From assembly GCF_900141825.1 (NCBI RefSeq), contig NZ_FQYQ01000010.1:1-64000 (forward strand): a DNA stretch of 64,000 nucleotides, read 5' to 3'. Positions 56,049 through 64,000 of the stretch are shown one piece after another. This stretch comes from Pseudobutyrivibrio xylanivorans DSM 14809. GTDB lineage: Bacteria; Bacillota; Clostridia; Lachnospirales; Lachnospiraceae. The translations under genes were made by a program, and so were the position numbers. Position 1 is the stretch's first letter. Each line of letters starts with the position of its first letter. The notes under the pieces were generated by a model. That model ran no database searches, was not told where the DNA came from, and was given only the letters and a program-made list of their open reading frames with translations.

Positions 56049-57597
56049 ATTGATATCGTTTCTCCTGAAGCTGTTCGTAGCCTAACGCATTACGCTCTTC
56101 TTTATATCTTTCTAAAATTTCATCAAACTCTTCTTCACTTTCAGAAATAAGCAAATCCTGTAAAGTCTGCGCCCACAGTGCCTTTATCTGACTATCTACA
56201 TAAGCATCCTCAGTATCCGCTGGCAAAATAACATCATACTGACCTGTGTAGCTGGCATAATCATAGGTCCATTCCTCCAGCTGAGTAGTAGGGGAAGTAT
56301 TCTCTGGCCGCCACTTTAGCTGCATTACGTTATCCTGCAGCATCCAATATGCATCATCTGCCCCATAAATCTTGTCGTAGGTAACCCTATCAGAATTAAG
56401 CAGTGACAGCACCTCAGGTTTTATCACTGGCTTGCCATCCACCATTTCGTAGGTAATTCCTTCCACTCCCAGATACACTAGCTTCTGCCCCTCCTCCGAA
56501 ATCAGGTAATCCATAAACTGAATAGCCCTATCCGGATTTTTGCAGTTTTTAGAAATCATAGTAACAGTCCATCCACTGACTGTGTTTGTAGGAAGTACAG
56601 GGTCATCCCCATTTTTATTCTTCGGACCATCCACAGCTATATAAATGCTGTTAGGGTCTCTGGAGTAAAGTAGCTTCTGCTGGGCTGCCATATCCGTATA
56701 CTGATATAGCATGCAAAAATACCTTCCCTCAGCCAGCTTTTCTTCCATCTGGATTCTCTGGTCGATAAAAATATCCGTAGCAAGATACCCTTCCTCGTTT
56801 AGCTGTCTGAACATCTTTAGCCACTCGATGTACTCAGGGTCTGTATTTCTATCATAGAGCTTGCCATCCTTTTCGTATGGCACAGCCAAAAAATTCTGTA
56901 TATACTGATCAAAGGATACATTTCCCGAATCATCAAAAAGATGTGCACCTATTGGGATAAGAGGCTTTCCATCCACTTCAGGAAACATCTGCTTTGCCTT
57001 TCTCACAGCCCTCTCAAAACCTGCAATGGTGGTCATATCCGGACTTCCGATAGCCTCGTAAATATCCTTCCTTACCAAAAAAGTCTGATTCGAGCCTATG
57101 TTATCGTTGCTCTCCACGTCCTGAGGAGTAACACTAGAACAAGGATAACCATAGATATTTCCATCACTTTGGGTATACCAGCTAACAGCCTGCTTATCGC
57201 ACACCTGATAAAAATATGGGTCATACTCATCTGCCAACTGATTAATGGCATACACCATATCCTTCTGTATCATCTCGTTGACCTGAGGCTCCCACCATCC
57301 CAAAGTAATCAAATCAGGCAGAGATCCAGACTCTATCAAAGCATTAAGCTTTTCCTCTTCATTACCCTGTGGCGTTATGAAATTAATATTGACCCCAGTG
57401 TTCTCCGTAATGGCCCTGGAAACCACACTGCTTCCCCAGCCTGTATTAAACCAGGAATAATTAATATACCAGTCCAAAGTAATCGAATCCTCTGATGCTG
57501 GTGTATTATCTACAGTTTCCTTTCCGCAGCCCACAAACGTTGTCATCACTAGGCTTGCCGCTATTATTCTTTTAATTGTACTCAATTTAGTTTCCAT
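56011..57597 (-). CDS. Extracellular solute-binding lipoprotein, LplA-like
   Basis: Family 1 binding protein of 528 residues; the signal peptide has lipobox TTFVGCGKE. Its size and motifs such as IYGYPCSSVTPQ and TFLVRKDIYEAIG match the large LplA-like binding proteins found with YesMN systems. It overlaps yesM by 38 bp, so the sensor and this protein are co-expressed. It could present a sugar to YesM or to the permeases upstream. GGGGAA precedes the start. A 735-bp inverted repeat lies directly upstream. Confidence 0.9.
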   Translation of the reverse strand: METKLSTIKRIIAASLVMTTFVGCGKETVDNTPASEDSITLDWYINYSWFNTGWGSSVVSRAITENTGVNINFITPQGNEEEKLNALIESGSLPDLITLGWWEPQVNEMIQKDMVYAINQLADEYDPYFYQVCDKQAVSWYTQSDGNIYGYPCSSVTPQDVESNDNIGSNQTFLVRKDIYEAIGSPDMTTIAGFERAVRKAKQMFPEVDGKPLIPIGAHLFDDSGNVSFDQYIQNFLAVPYEKDGKLYDRNTDPEYIEWLKMFRQLNEEGYLATDIFIDQRIQMEEKLAEGRYFCMLYQYTDMAAQQKLLYSRDPNSIYIAVDGPKNKNGDDPVLPTNTVSGWTVTMISKNCKNPDRAIQFMDYLISEEGQKLVYLGVEGITYEMVDGKPVIKPEVLSLLNSDRVTYDKIYGADDAYWMLQDNVMQLKWRPENTSPTTQLEEWTYDYASYTGQYDVILPADTEDAYVDSQIKALWAQTLQDLLISESEEEFDEILERYKEERNALGYEQLQEKRYQYVAKAKEKLGID

Positions 57598-57617
57598 TTC
57601 CCCATTATACTAATTAC

Positions 57618-58351
57618 CCACCTGTCTTTCAATCAGTCCTTGTTTGCCCCCTCTTCCTCTGCCGCCGCCCGTCCCATCCTGCCTTTGTAGTCCAGTCCCG
57701 CCAGCCTCCCTCTCGGCCGCCCTGGGCCTGTGCCACAGGAATATCGTAAGAATATTATGTTTTTCATACTTGCAAAGTCTCGCATCTTTATTAACAGGTG
57801 TCTTTTGTAAGTCTTTACAATTTTGAAAAATGTAGTCAGCTGGCGGACACTAAGTAGTCTACATAGGACTTCAAATTTATATAGGTGAACTTGGGTGATT
57901 TTGTAGTGAGCCTAGAAAAATAAAAAGCTGATTTTGCAATGTATAGTCAGCTGCCGCTAGGACGGCGGCAGCAGTGGTCACTTGAAACACGATGTTGAAT
58001 GTGCCACGGTGACTATACATACAAAATCATGCTTTTTAAATTTTTCTTGGCAAATGGAGTATGAACCCAAGTCACCTATGTAAATTCGAAATCCTATTAA
58101 AATAATTAAAGGTGTCCGCCATCTGCTCTACATTTTTCAAAATAGTTCATACTTCAAAAGACACCTGTGGATGCTCCCTTTTTGCAAGTTGAAAAACTAT
58201 AATATTCGCGAAATCATTCCTGCGGCACAGGCCCAGGGCGGCCGAGAGGGAAGCTGGCGGAGCCAAAGTAACGAGCAGGATGGGACGGGCGGCGGCTAAA
58301 CAGGGCCGATAGCAAACAAGGACTGACGCCAAACGGCGCCAGCCCAGGTGG
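57618..58351. repeat. Giant imperfect inverted repeat, non-coding, possibly a large structured RNA
   Basis: No convincing gene lies in the 755 bp between 57597 and 58353. CCACCTG (57618) mirrors CAGGTGG (58351), and TCAGTCCTTGTTTGC (57633-57647) mirrors 58312-58326. A 22-base block near 57660 and a 28-base GC-rich block near 57707 recur inverted in the right arm, as do ACAGGTGTCTTTT, TTTTGAAAAATGTAG and TGGCGGACAC. ATGTATAGTCA (57939-57949) mirrors 58010-58020, with the same coordinate sum as the 57633/58326 pair, so the arms stay in register. The apex adds two hairpins (GCTGCCGC/GCGGCAGC and GTGG...CCAC). Confidence 0.85.
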
Positions 58352-58352
58352 T

Positions 58353-59180
58353 TTATTCTTTTACGCTTCCAGCGGAAATACTGCTGATGATGTACTTAGA
58401 GCAGAATGCGAATACAATCATGATTGGCACTACGGATATGGCAACGCCAAGGTAGATTGCACCCTGATTCTTTTGTAAGTCGGTGGCAGCATTAAGTGTG
58501 GAAATCATAACCGGTAAAGTCATCTTTTTAGGAGTATTTAAGAGAATTAATGGTGTCAGGTATGAATTCCAGTTTCCAATGAAAGCTCCGATGGACATTG
58601 TAGCTATACCAGGTGCCATAATTGGAAGTACGATCTTGTGGAAAGTATGTATTTCCGATGCCCCGTCAATTCTTGCTGCTTCCAGCAGCGCCTTTGATAA
58701 GGTTGATTTCACGTATTGACGAAGGAAGAATACGATTCCAGGCGCCGCTATGGCAGGAACAATAAGAGGAATGTATGAATCTATCAATCTAAGCTTTTGG
58801 CAAAGATTATAGAATCCGATAAGAGAAAGCTGTGCTGGTATCATCATAAATACCACAATTACTTTGAATAAAAGGTTGTTTCCTTTCCACTCATACATAG
58901 CCATAGCGTAAGCTGTGATGGCTGAAAAATATGCTGTAAGAAGTGTAGCAGGGACAGCCACTTTTATACTGTTTCCAAAACCTCTGAATAGATTTACATA
59001 ATCGAAGAGTACTACCCAGTTGTCCTTTAGGCTGTGGCCTGGCAAAAATGAAAATGAATGTGTGATTTCCACACCGGAACGGGTGGAATTTACAATCATA
59101 AGCCAAAATGGAAGAAGGCATCCAAGGGCTAACACAATTAGTGCTATATAAAGAATTACTTTTTTGATTTTTGTAACCAT
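58353..59180 (-). CDS. Carbohydrate ABC transporter permease (MalG-type)
   Basis: Six-helix CUT1 permease of 275 residues with the EAA loop LLEAARIDGASEIHTFHKIVLPIM. Its stop codon directly borders the giant inverted repeat. It follows the MalF-type permease by 3 bp and forms the channel with it. No ATPase gene is in the window. Confidence 0.92.
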   Translation of the reverse strand: MVTKIKKVILYIALIVLALGCLLPFWLMIVNSTRSGVEITHSFSFLPGHSLKDNWVVLFDYVNLFRGFGNSIKVAVPATLLTAYFSAITAYAMAMYEWKGNNLLFKVIVVFMMIPAQLSLIGFYNLCQKLRLIDSYIPLIVPAIAAPGIVFFLRQYVKSTLSKALLEAARIDGASEIHTFHKIVLPIMAPGIATMSIGAFIGNWNSYLTPLILLNTPKKMTLPVMISTLNAATDLQKNQGAIYLGVAISVVPIMIVFAFCSKYIISSISAGSVKE

Positions 59181-59183
59181 TGC

Positions 59184-60107
59184 TTAGTCCTCCTTTCCAC
59201 CGATAAATTTAAATTCAAGTACAGATACAATAAGAATTATGATAAACAGGGTGTATGCAATTGCTGATGCAAATCCAACCTGATGAGTTTCAAAACCAAA
59301 TTTGTACATGTACATAACTACAGTTTGAAGTGTTCCACCTGGCTCACCTGCTGTAGATGCACCTGCCACACCATTGATAAGGAATGGCAAATCAAAGAGC
59401 TGTAAACCACCGATAAGTGATGTAACTGCTACATATAAAAGAATTGGTCGAAGCAGTGGTAGAGTTATTTTTCCAAATGTTTTCCATCTGCCGGCCCCGT
59501 CGATAGCTGCTGCCTCAAAATAATCCTGTGGAATACCCTGAACGCCAGCCATAAGCATAATGAATGAATTTCCAAACCACATCCAAGCCTGAATTACGGC
59601 TACTACCGCCCAGGCTGTAGAGCGCTGTCCAAGCCAGTTTACCTGCTGGTCAATAATGCCTGCTGCAAGGAGAATCTGGTTGAAGGTACCATATTTCCAA
59701 TCTAATAATGTTTTGAAAAGAAATGCTACCGATGTGGCTGCAATAAGATTTGGAAGATAGTAAACTGCTCTGAAAACTGGAAGTCCAGAAATCTTGTATT
59801 TAATATCCGAAAATACGATAGTAAGTAAAAAAGCAAGACCAAGCTGTAAAACAATGTTTAAGCCCCACATTTTTACTGTGTTGTAAAGCGAACGCCAGAA
59901 GAATTTATCTCCTATAACACGCTTGTAATTATCTAATCCAACGAGAGTAGGGTCACCATAGCCCTTGTACTCTGTAAAACTTAGGTAAAGTGTTCTAAAA
60001 ACAGGATAAACACTAAAAATCAAAAAAACGATGACGAATGGGAGCACAAATAGATATGCTGCATTATTCCTATTCTTCATCAAATTCTTAAAAGAAAACG
60101 CTTTCAT
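59184..60107 (-). CDS. Carbohydrate ABC transporter permease (MalF-type)
   Basis: CUT1 permease of 307 residues, about six helices, with the EAA loop DYFEAAAIDGAGRWKTFGKITLPLL. It comes after the binding protein gene in standard order. A hairpin at 60129-60149 lies just upstream and may set expression below the binding protein. Confidence 0.92.
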   Translation of the reverse strand: MKAFSFKNLMKNRNNAAYLFVLPFVIVFLIFSVYPVFRTLYLSFTEYKGYGDPTLVGLDNYKRVIGDKFFWRSLYNTVKMWGLNIVLQLGLAFLLTIVFSDIKYKISGLPVFRAVYYLPNLIAATSVAFLFKTLLDWKYGTFNQILLAAGIIDQQVNWLGQRSTAWAVVAVIQAWMWFGNSFIMLMAGVQGIPQDYFEAAAIDGAGRWKTFGKITLPLLRPILLYVAVTSLIGGLQLFDLPFLINGVAGASTAGEPGGTLQTVVMYMYKFGFETHQVGFASAIAYTLFIIILIVSVLEFKFIGGKED

Positions 60108-60128
60108 CCTTTCCTCCCTTTTAATATA

Positions 60129-60149
60129 GGGGCTAGCAAAGCCAGCCCC
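60129..60149 (-). promoter_or_regulatory. Intercistronic hairpin after the binding-protein gene
   Basis: GGGGCTAGC and GCCAGCCCC pair across a 3-base loop, with one G-U on the minus strand. No T-run follows, so it looks like an mRNA-protecting or attenuating hairpin, as at 27985-28012. Confidence 0.6.
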
Positions 60150-60165
60150 ATTTCATCATCAAATA

Positions 60166-61563
60166 TTATCTTTCAACAGTAATATCTGGATATGTAGATT
60201 CAACTACATCGTAGAACTCTGCGATAGCATCATCCTTGCTCTTCTCGCCAGTCTTGATAGCTGTAATAGCAGCACCCCAAGCATCGTTGATAACCTTGTC
60301 ATAACGAGTTACCTTAGAGTAGTCGATATTCTCAGCCTGTGCCTGCCAGAATGAGTACATATGCTGATTTCCGTATACTGAATTCTCATCATCCTTGTGC
60401 TTCTCGAGAACTGATACAAGTGAAACTGTGTCACCTTCAGACTTCTCAATCCACCACTCAGCTGTCTCTTCATCAAGTGTTACCCACTTTAAGAAATCCC
60501 AAGCAAGATCCTTGTGCTCTGACTGAGATGAGATACCGATGAATGTACCACCACCGAAGCCTGATGCAGGTCCTGAGCAAACGCCCCACTTACCTGATGT
60601 CTCGCCTACATTGTCTCTAAGTGTAAGAACGCCCCAGCTAGGAAGACCAAATGCAAATACCTCTGTCTTGTCAAGGTCCTTTGTAGCTTCCTCGAACTGT
60701 TCTGCATCCCAAACGTTTACAGAATCATCTGCGTAGTTCTGGATGTCAGCTGTAAGGATAGGTACCTCGCCAGCCATAGCCTGATACCATGGTGTAGACC
60801 ACTGGTTAGCATATGCAGTATAGTCATTCTGATAAAGATCAATTACAAGATCCATATAGTCAAGTCTTGCCTGATTTACGTTAAGCTTTCCATCAACGAC
60901 CCACGCACTATCCCCCGAAAAATAATTAATCTCAGCATCTGAAGCAAAGATTCTATAGCCTGCATCCTTAAGTGTCTTTGCTGTATTAAGAACTGTGTCA
61001 TAATCAGCAAAAAGCTTTCCGATTTCTTCAGGATCTTCTGTTCCAAATACCTTCTCAGCTATGTCTCTACGATAGTAGATACCTGCTGGTGTAATCTGGT
61101 AAGAAATTGCACGCTGGATTCCTTCTGAATCCTGACCAACCTTCCATACATAATCAACGATCTGATCTGCATAATCCTGTGCATTGTATGGTGCCTGATT
61201 TAAATCTTCAAAGTAGTTTGCATCGTAGAAATCCTCAAGCATCTGTGGCTCACCTACGATGATATCTGGTGTTGTCTGACCGCCATTAAGAGCTGTCTGT
61301 ACCTTTGTTACATAATCTGCTGGTTCGATTACTACTGTTTCAATTTGAACATCAGGATTCTCCTCAGCATATTTCTCTGCGAAGGTCTGAAGATCCTTTG
61401 CAAGTGTCCAGATAACAAGTTTCTCTCCGTCCTCGCTACCTACTGTTGCTGAATCTACATTCTCGCCTTCTAATACGGCATCACTGCCATCGCTTCCGCA
61501 AGCAACAAGTGACAAAGCACAAGCGCCTACGAGAATTGTTGCTAATAATTTTTTTAGCTTCAT
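60166..61563 (-). CDS. Sugar-binding lipoprotein, family 1
   Basis: A 465-residue CUT1 binding protein with lipobox SLVACGSD. Features include EKLVIWTLAKDLQTFAEKYA and GVWGVCSGPASGFGGG-like central glycine-rich loops. It is first of the SBP-permease-permease set, so it is the cognate binding protein. The second binding protein at 56011 is beyond the giant repeat. Its ribosome site GGGAGG is fully inside a predicted 12-bp stem (61569-61625). Confidence 0.92.
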   Translation of the reverse strand: MKLKKLLATILVGACALSLVACGSDGSDAVLEGENVDSATVGSEDGEKLVIWTLAKDLQTFAEKYAEENPDVQIETVVIEPADYVTKVQTALNGGQTTPDIIVGEPQMLEDFYDANYFEDLNQAPYNAQDYADQIVDYVWKVGQDSEGIQRAISYQITPAGIYYRRDIAEKVFGTEDPEEIGKLFADYDTVLNTAKTLKDAGYRIFASDAEINYFSGDSAWVVDGKLNVNQARLDYMDLVIDLYQNDYTAYANQWSTPWYQAMAGEVPILTADIQNYADDSVNVWDAEQFEEATKDLDKTEVFAFGLPSWGVLTLRDNVGETSGKWGVCSGPASGFGGGTFIGISSQSEHKDLAWDFLKWVTLDEETAEWWIEKSEGDTVSLVSVLEKHKDDENSVYGNQHMYSFWQAQAENIDYSKVTRYDKVINDAWGAAITAIKTGEKSKDDAIAEFYDVVESTYPDITVER

Positions 61564-61568
61564 TCTTC

Positions 61569-61625
61569 AATCCTCCCAACATTTGTAGTTGATTTGTTAT
61601 ATGTAAATTATAGGTTGGGAGGATT
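61569..61625 (-). promoter_or_regulatory. Hairpin masking the ribosome site of the binding-protein gene
   Basis: AATCCTCCCAAC (61569-61580 on plus) and GTTGGGAGGATT (61614-61625) are perfect 12-bp inverses around 33 bases. On the mRNA the ribosome site GGGAGGA, 8 bases before the ATG, lies in the stem. A TATAAT on the minus strand in the loop (61607-61612) could be a -10 box giving a transcript that lacks the masking arm, although its -35 is poor. Confidence 0.6.
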
Positions 61626-61646
61626 TCTGAAAAAATGATACTTTTT

Positions 61647-64000
61647 TTATTTTGGTGTCATTTTTACAGTTACTTTTTTAGCTAATCTATCCCTAATTTT
61701 CTTTGCTACCTCTCCAGTAACGTATTCCCTACTAAATCTATAAATAGTCCCGTCAAAAAGCTCAACTTCTATATCCGTAATTACGTATTCACCTGGAATG
61801 TAATCGCAATGTGCTGTCATTTCATAAACCAACTCTGTCTTTCCAAGTAATGTGGTGCTTACAGTGTGTTTTAAATCTCCACTTGAAATCAAATACTCTG
61901 GAATAGCTGGAGATAAAGCAAAAATCAAGCCATTTTCTTCATCATATTTAAATATGTCTTTTCCAAAGAAAATGAGCTTCCACATACTGATAAACTCTAT
62001 AGTAGAACCACTAAGTCTGGCTACAAAGCCCTTGCCGTGAATACTCTCGTTTGGATTTTTAGAGCTTACAATAAAGGATGAATTTTCAAGAGTACTTCTT
62101 CCGTACTCTTCCCTATCAAGAAATGGTATGGCAGCCTTTTTGAAATCTAAAAAGAACTCTTCATATAATCCACTTCTAATAAGCTCCAGCAGATACTTAT
62201 ATTCCATATGCAGCCAGATAGATTCATTCTCTAGCCAGCCTGGTGTAAAAGCTCTGCATCGACCAATTTCAAAACTGGCATCCTGAAGTGATGCATTAAC
62301 CTTGTACATAGATAGCTTTTCATCATATAAATCACTATTTTTAATTTTTGAATACATATTTCTTTTAGCTTCTACATCATTTCCAAGCTTAAAGTAACGC
62401 ACTGGTCCCTCAAGGAAGTATGGAACCTTAACCATAGTGAAATGCTTTGGAATAATTCCGTTTTTCTCGCATTCATAGTCATCGATTTCATATGTAAAAT
62501 ATGCAGGGGCAATACCATCTGAAAGCTCTACTGCTTTTTGGATTGATTCCTTTAACTTATTGCTAAAGACCTCCAAAATCTGCTTTAAATCATCTGAATT
62601 GATTTCCTTATTTTTTTCATCAAGACCTGAATATACTTTTGCTCGGTACTGTTCCTTAATATCGTTTTTGCGATTCCAGCATTCAAACTCAGAAGTAGCT
62701 TTAAGAGTGACATCCTTTACCTCAGAAATGAACTCTAAAACCGCCTTCGGAAATACGATATTGTTATCAAATTTGCCAAGCATATCCTTTGTAAATTCAA
62801 CCATTCTGGCAAGCTCATAGGTTTCGTTCATAGATGAACCCATTAGACCTGGAAGACCATTCAAGGCATCATACCAGCCTGGTTTACCACCTTCCATCTC
62901 TACACCAAGGCCGTAGGCATCCAATGTGGCAAACTTTACAGCGCACATCAAAATCAATTTAGCCATAAGGCTCATATCTATTTCCCTGCCATTTTTGTAG
63001 CACTCAAAGCTAGAAGCATTTTCCACTTCAGTTCTATTAACTAAATAATTGTATTGTCTGATGCCGTTTTCTGTTTTTGTATATCTTTCAAATCTTGGCA
63101 ATACCTTTTTATTTGCATTGAAGGATTTTACTGATGTGTTAAATAAAAGGTCCTCAGCCTTATCTGGATATATTTCCAAATATTCTTCTATTAAATCCAG
63201 ATTATAGGTCCAATGATCACTCCAATATCCCTCTCCAAATCTGGCATTTGCAGTCTTTTCAGCCGCACTCATTATTTGAACAAATCTGTCCTTTTGCTCC
63301 TTGTCAAACTCGTCATCACCTGCATCCATTAATGCTGCTGCAAGCTCACCTGGTGTAAAAGGTTGCTTGAGACAAAGTCCATCTAAAGAATCCTCAGAGA
63401 CCTGATATCTCATTTGCTCAATGGATAAAGGATTATATCCATCTAGCTGAATAAGGCTGTAAAACATCTTAATGTTGTCTTCCATAACCTCTGGACTGAA
63501 AAAGGTATCGCATCTTCTGTTCTGATTAACATCTCTGAAATTACCATTTCCCTGTGAATAAAACTCAGGTGACATGGCAAAATAATTGTAATCTCGCTCT
63601 AAATCTCCATGCTTTCTAGAGTACACATAAAATGTATGATTATCTGTCAATCTGATAGGAGTACCCCCACGAAGAACATTATCCATGTAGTTATATCTGC
63701 AGTAGTTGTCAAAAACCTTATTTGCTGTTTTTGTATTTACAACAGCTGTTAGCTTTTCAGTAAGTTCAGCTGCTTCAAAAAACTTCTTTTGGAAATACTC
63801 TCTGTTGATTTTCTGTCCTAGGAATCTGCCTAGAATATCCTTATTTCTAACCTGACCTATAAGCTCATACAAAGTGATAGTTTCATTTTTCTTTAGAAGC
63901 TTTTTTGTTCCAAAAAAGGCACAAGGCAACTCGTTTGATGTGTTTTGCTTTTTTTCAAACAACGCATCTATGCTCTTTCTTACAAAGCCCATTGGATTTT
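61647..64000 (-). CDS. Large phosphorylase-like carbohydrate-active enzyme, 5' end outside window
   Basis: The frame is open through the window edge, so at least 784 C-terminal residues are seen. The pattern NHTFYVYSRKHGDLERDYNYFAMSP, GNGNFRDVNQNRR, SDHWTYNLDLIEEYLEIYP and PGWYDALNGLPGLMGSS suits the (alpha/alpha)6 helical barrel of glycoside phosphorylases and related GH94/GH63-like enzymes. Such proteins often exceed 1000 residues. It lies upstream of the ABC transporter and probably degrades or phosphorolyses the imported sugar. Exact family not certain. Confidence 0.55.
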   Translation of the reverse strand, partial: NPMGFVRKSIDALFEKKQNTSNELPCAFFGTKKLLKKNETITLYELIGQVRNKDILGRFLGQKINREYFQKKFFEAAELTEKLTAVVNTKTANKVFDNYCRYNYMDNVLRGGTPIRLTDNHTFYVYSRKHGDLERDYNYFAMSPEFYSQGNGNFRDVNQNRRCDTFFSPEVMEDNIKMFYSLIQLDGYNPLSIEQMRYQVSEDSLDGLCLKQPFTPGELAAALMDAGDDEFDKEQKDRFVQIMSAAEKTANARFGEGYWSDHWTYNLDLIEEYLEIYPDKAEDLLFNTSVKSFNANKKVLPRFERYTKTENGIRQYNYLVNRTEVENASSFECYKNGREIDMSLMAKLILMCAVKFATLDAYGLGVEMEGGKPGWYDALNGLPGLMGSSMNETYELARMVEFTKDMLGKFDNNIVFPKAVLEFISEVKDVTLKATSEFECWNRKNDIKEQYRAKVYSGLDEKNKEINSDDLKQILEVFSNKLKESIQKAVELSDGIAPAYFTYEIDDYECEKNGIIPKHFTMVKVPYFLEGPVRYFKLGNDVEAKRNMYSKIKNSDLYDEKLSMYKVNASLQDASFEIGRCRAFTPGWLENESIWLHMEYKYLLELIRSGLYEEFFLDFKKAAIPFLDREEYGRSTLENSSFIVSSKNPNESIHGKGFVARLSGSTIEFISMWKLIFFGKDIFKYDEENGLIFALSPAIPEYLISSGDLKHTVSTTLLGKTELVYEMTAHCDYIPGEYVITDIEVELFDGTIYRFSREYVTGEVAKKIRDRLAKKVTVKMTPK

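Noticed and set aside
57604-57609. TATAAT on the minus strand just before the binding protein at 57597.
   Set aside because: It is only 6 bases from the ATG, leaving no room for a leader and ribosome site. Likely chance.
57644-57826. Two short reading frames in the giant repeat (57644-57826 plus, 58147-58332 minus) sharing a SLSAALGLC-like stretch.
   Set aside because: The similarity comes from the inverted arms being read in opposite directions. Neither has a ribosome site, and composition is proline/leucine low complexity. Treated as non-coding.
57618-58351. Assignment of the giant repeat to ROOL, OLE, GOLLD or HEARO RNAs.
   Set aside because: I cannot recognise any of their conserved cores, and those RNAs are multi-branched rather than one long in-register hairpin. 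Needs a covariance search.
1-64000. CRISPR arrays, prophage, insertion sequences, rRNA and tRNA genes.
   Set aside because: No spaced direct repeats, transposase, integrase or cloverleaf-type sequence was recognised while reading both strands.

Overview
The window looks like a chromosomal segment of a low-GC anaerobic Firmicute of the Lachnospiraceae, most like Butyrivibrio or Pseudobutyrivibrio. Supporting signs are an A+T-rich sequence with strong AAGGAGG-type ribosome sites, a complete FabK-type fatty-acid operon, the SCIFF peptide with its radical-SAM maturase beside secDF, an FMN-riboswitch ECF riboflavin transporter, a flavodiiron protein, AraC-regulated and YesMN-regulated sugar ABC transporters, and many chemotaxis and c-di-GMP proteins. 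The genus is inference; no rRNA or tRNA was found. Most genes lie on the minus strand.

Layout. 0.1-7.4 kb: oligoendopeptidase F, an orphan small protein, an SPFH membrane protein, an XRE regulator paired with a small membrane protein, ribU behind an FMN riboswitch, and a DHH phosphoesterase. 7.4-17 kb: one long minus-strand operon acpP-accB-accC-accD-accA-fabH-fabK-fabD-fabG-fabF-fabZ-marR. It covers malonyl-CoA synthesis, chain initiation and elongation, and ends in its probable regulator. Its promoter is bracketed by two 22-bp TTAGTTAAA-type inverted repeats. 17-21.7 kb: a PNPOx-like protein, a MazF-like/XRE toxin-antitoxin pair with twin operators, a chemoreceptor and an HD-GYP c-di-GMP phosphodiesterase. 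21.7-32.8 kb: a galactoside locus with a 1437-residue cell-surface clan GH-A-like glycosidase, two ABC permeases, a binding lipoprotein, a GH36 alpha-galactosidase and a divergent AraC regulator. A shared AAATGTCWAAATGTGA-like motif sits upstream of three of its transcription units. 32.8-46 kb: flavodiiron protein, EF-P, CYTH protein, a binding protein translationally coupled to a chemoreceptor, a PI-PLC-like phospholipase, a diguanylate cyclase, DapB, a CobO-like protein and TypA. 46-52.8 kb: serS, secDF, SCIFF maturase, SCIFF peptide and an FKBP/trigger-factor-like lipoprotein. 52.8-64 kb: YesN/YesM two-component system, two binding proteins, one permease pair, and the 3' part of a large phosphorylase-like glycosidase cut by the window edge.

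The most unusual structure is non-coding. About 735 bp at 57618-58351 form one giant imperfect inverted repeat whose arms stay in register across roughly 345 bases each and whose apex carries two further hairpins. Two smaller oversized intergenic hairpins (46063-46203 and 40314-40416) have the same outer-stem architecture and end in U-rich tracts on the minus strand. A hairpin that would hide the ribosome site of the binding-protein gene at 61563 is another candidate control element.
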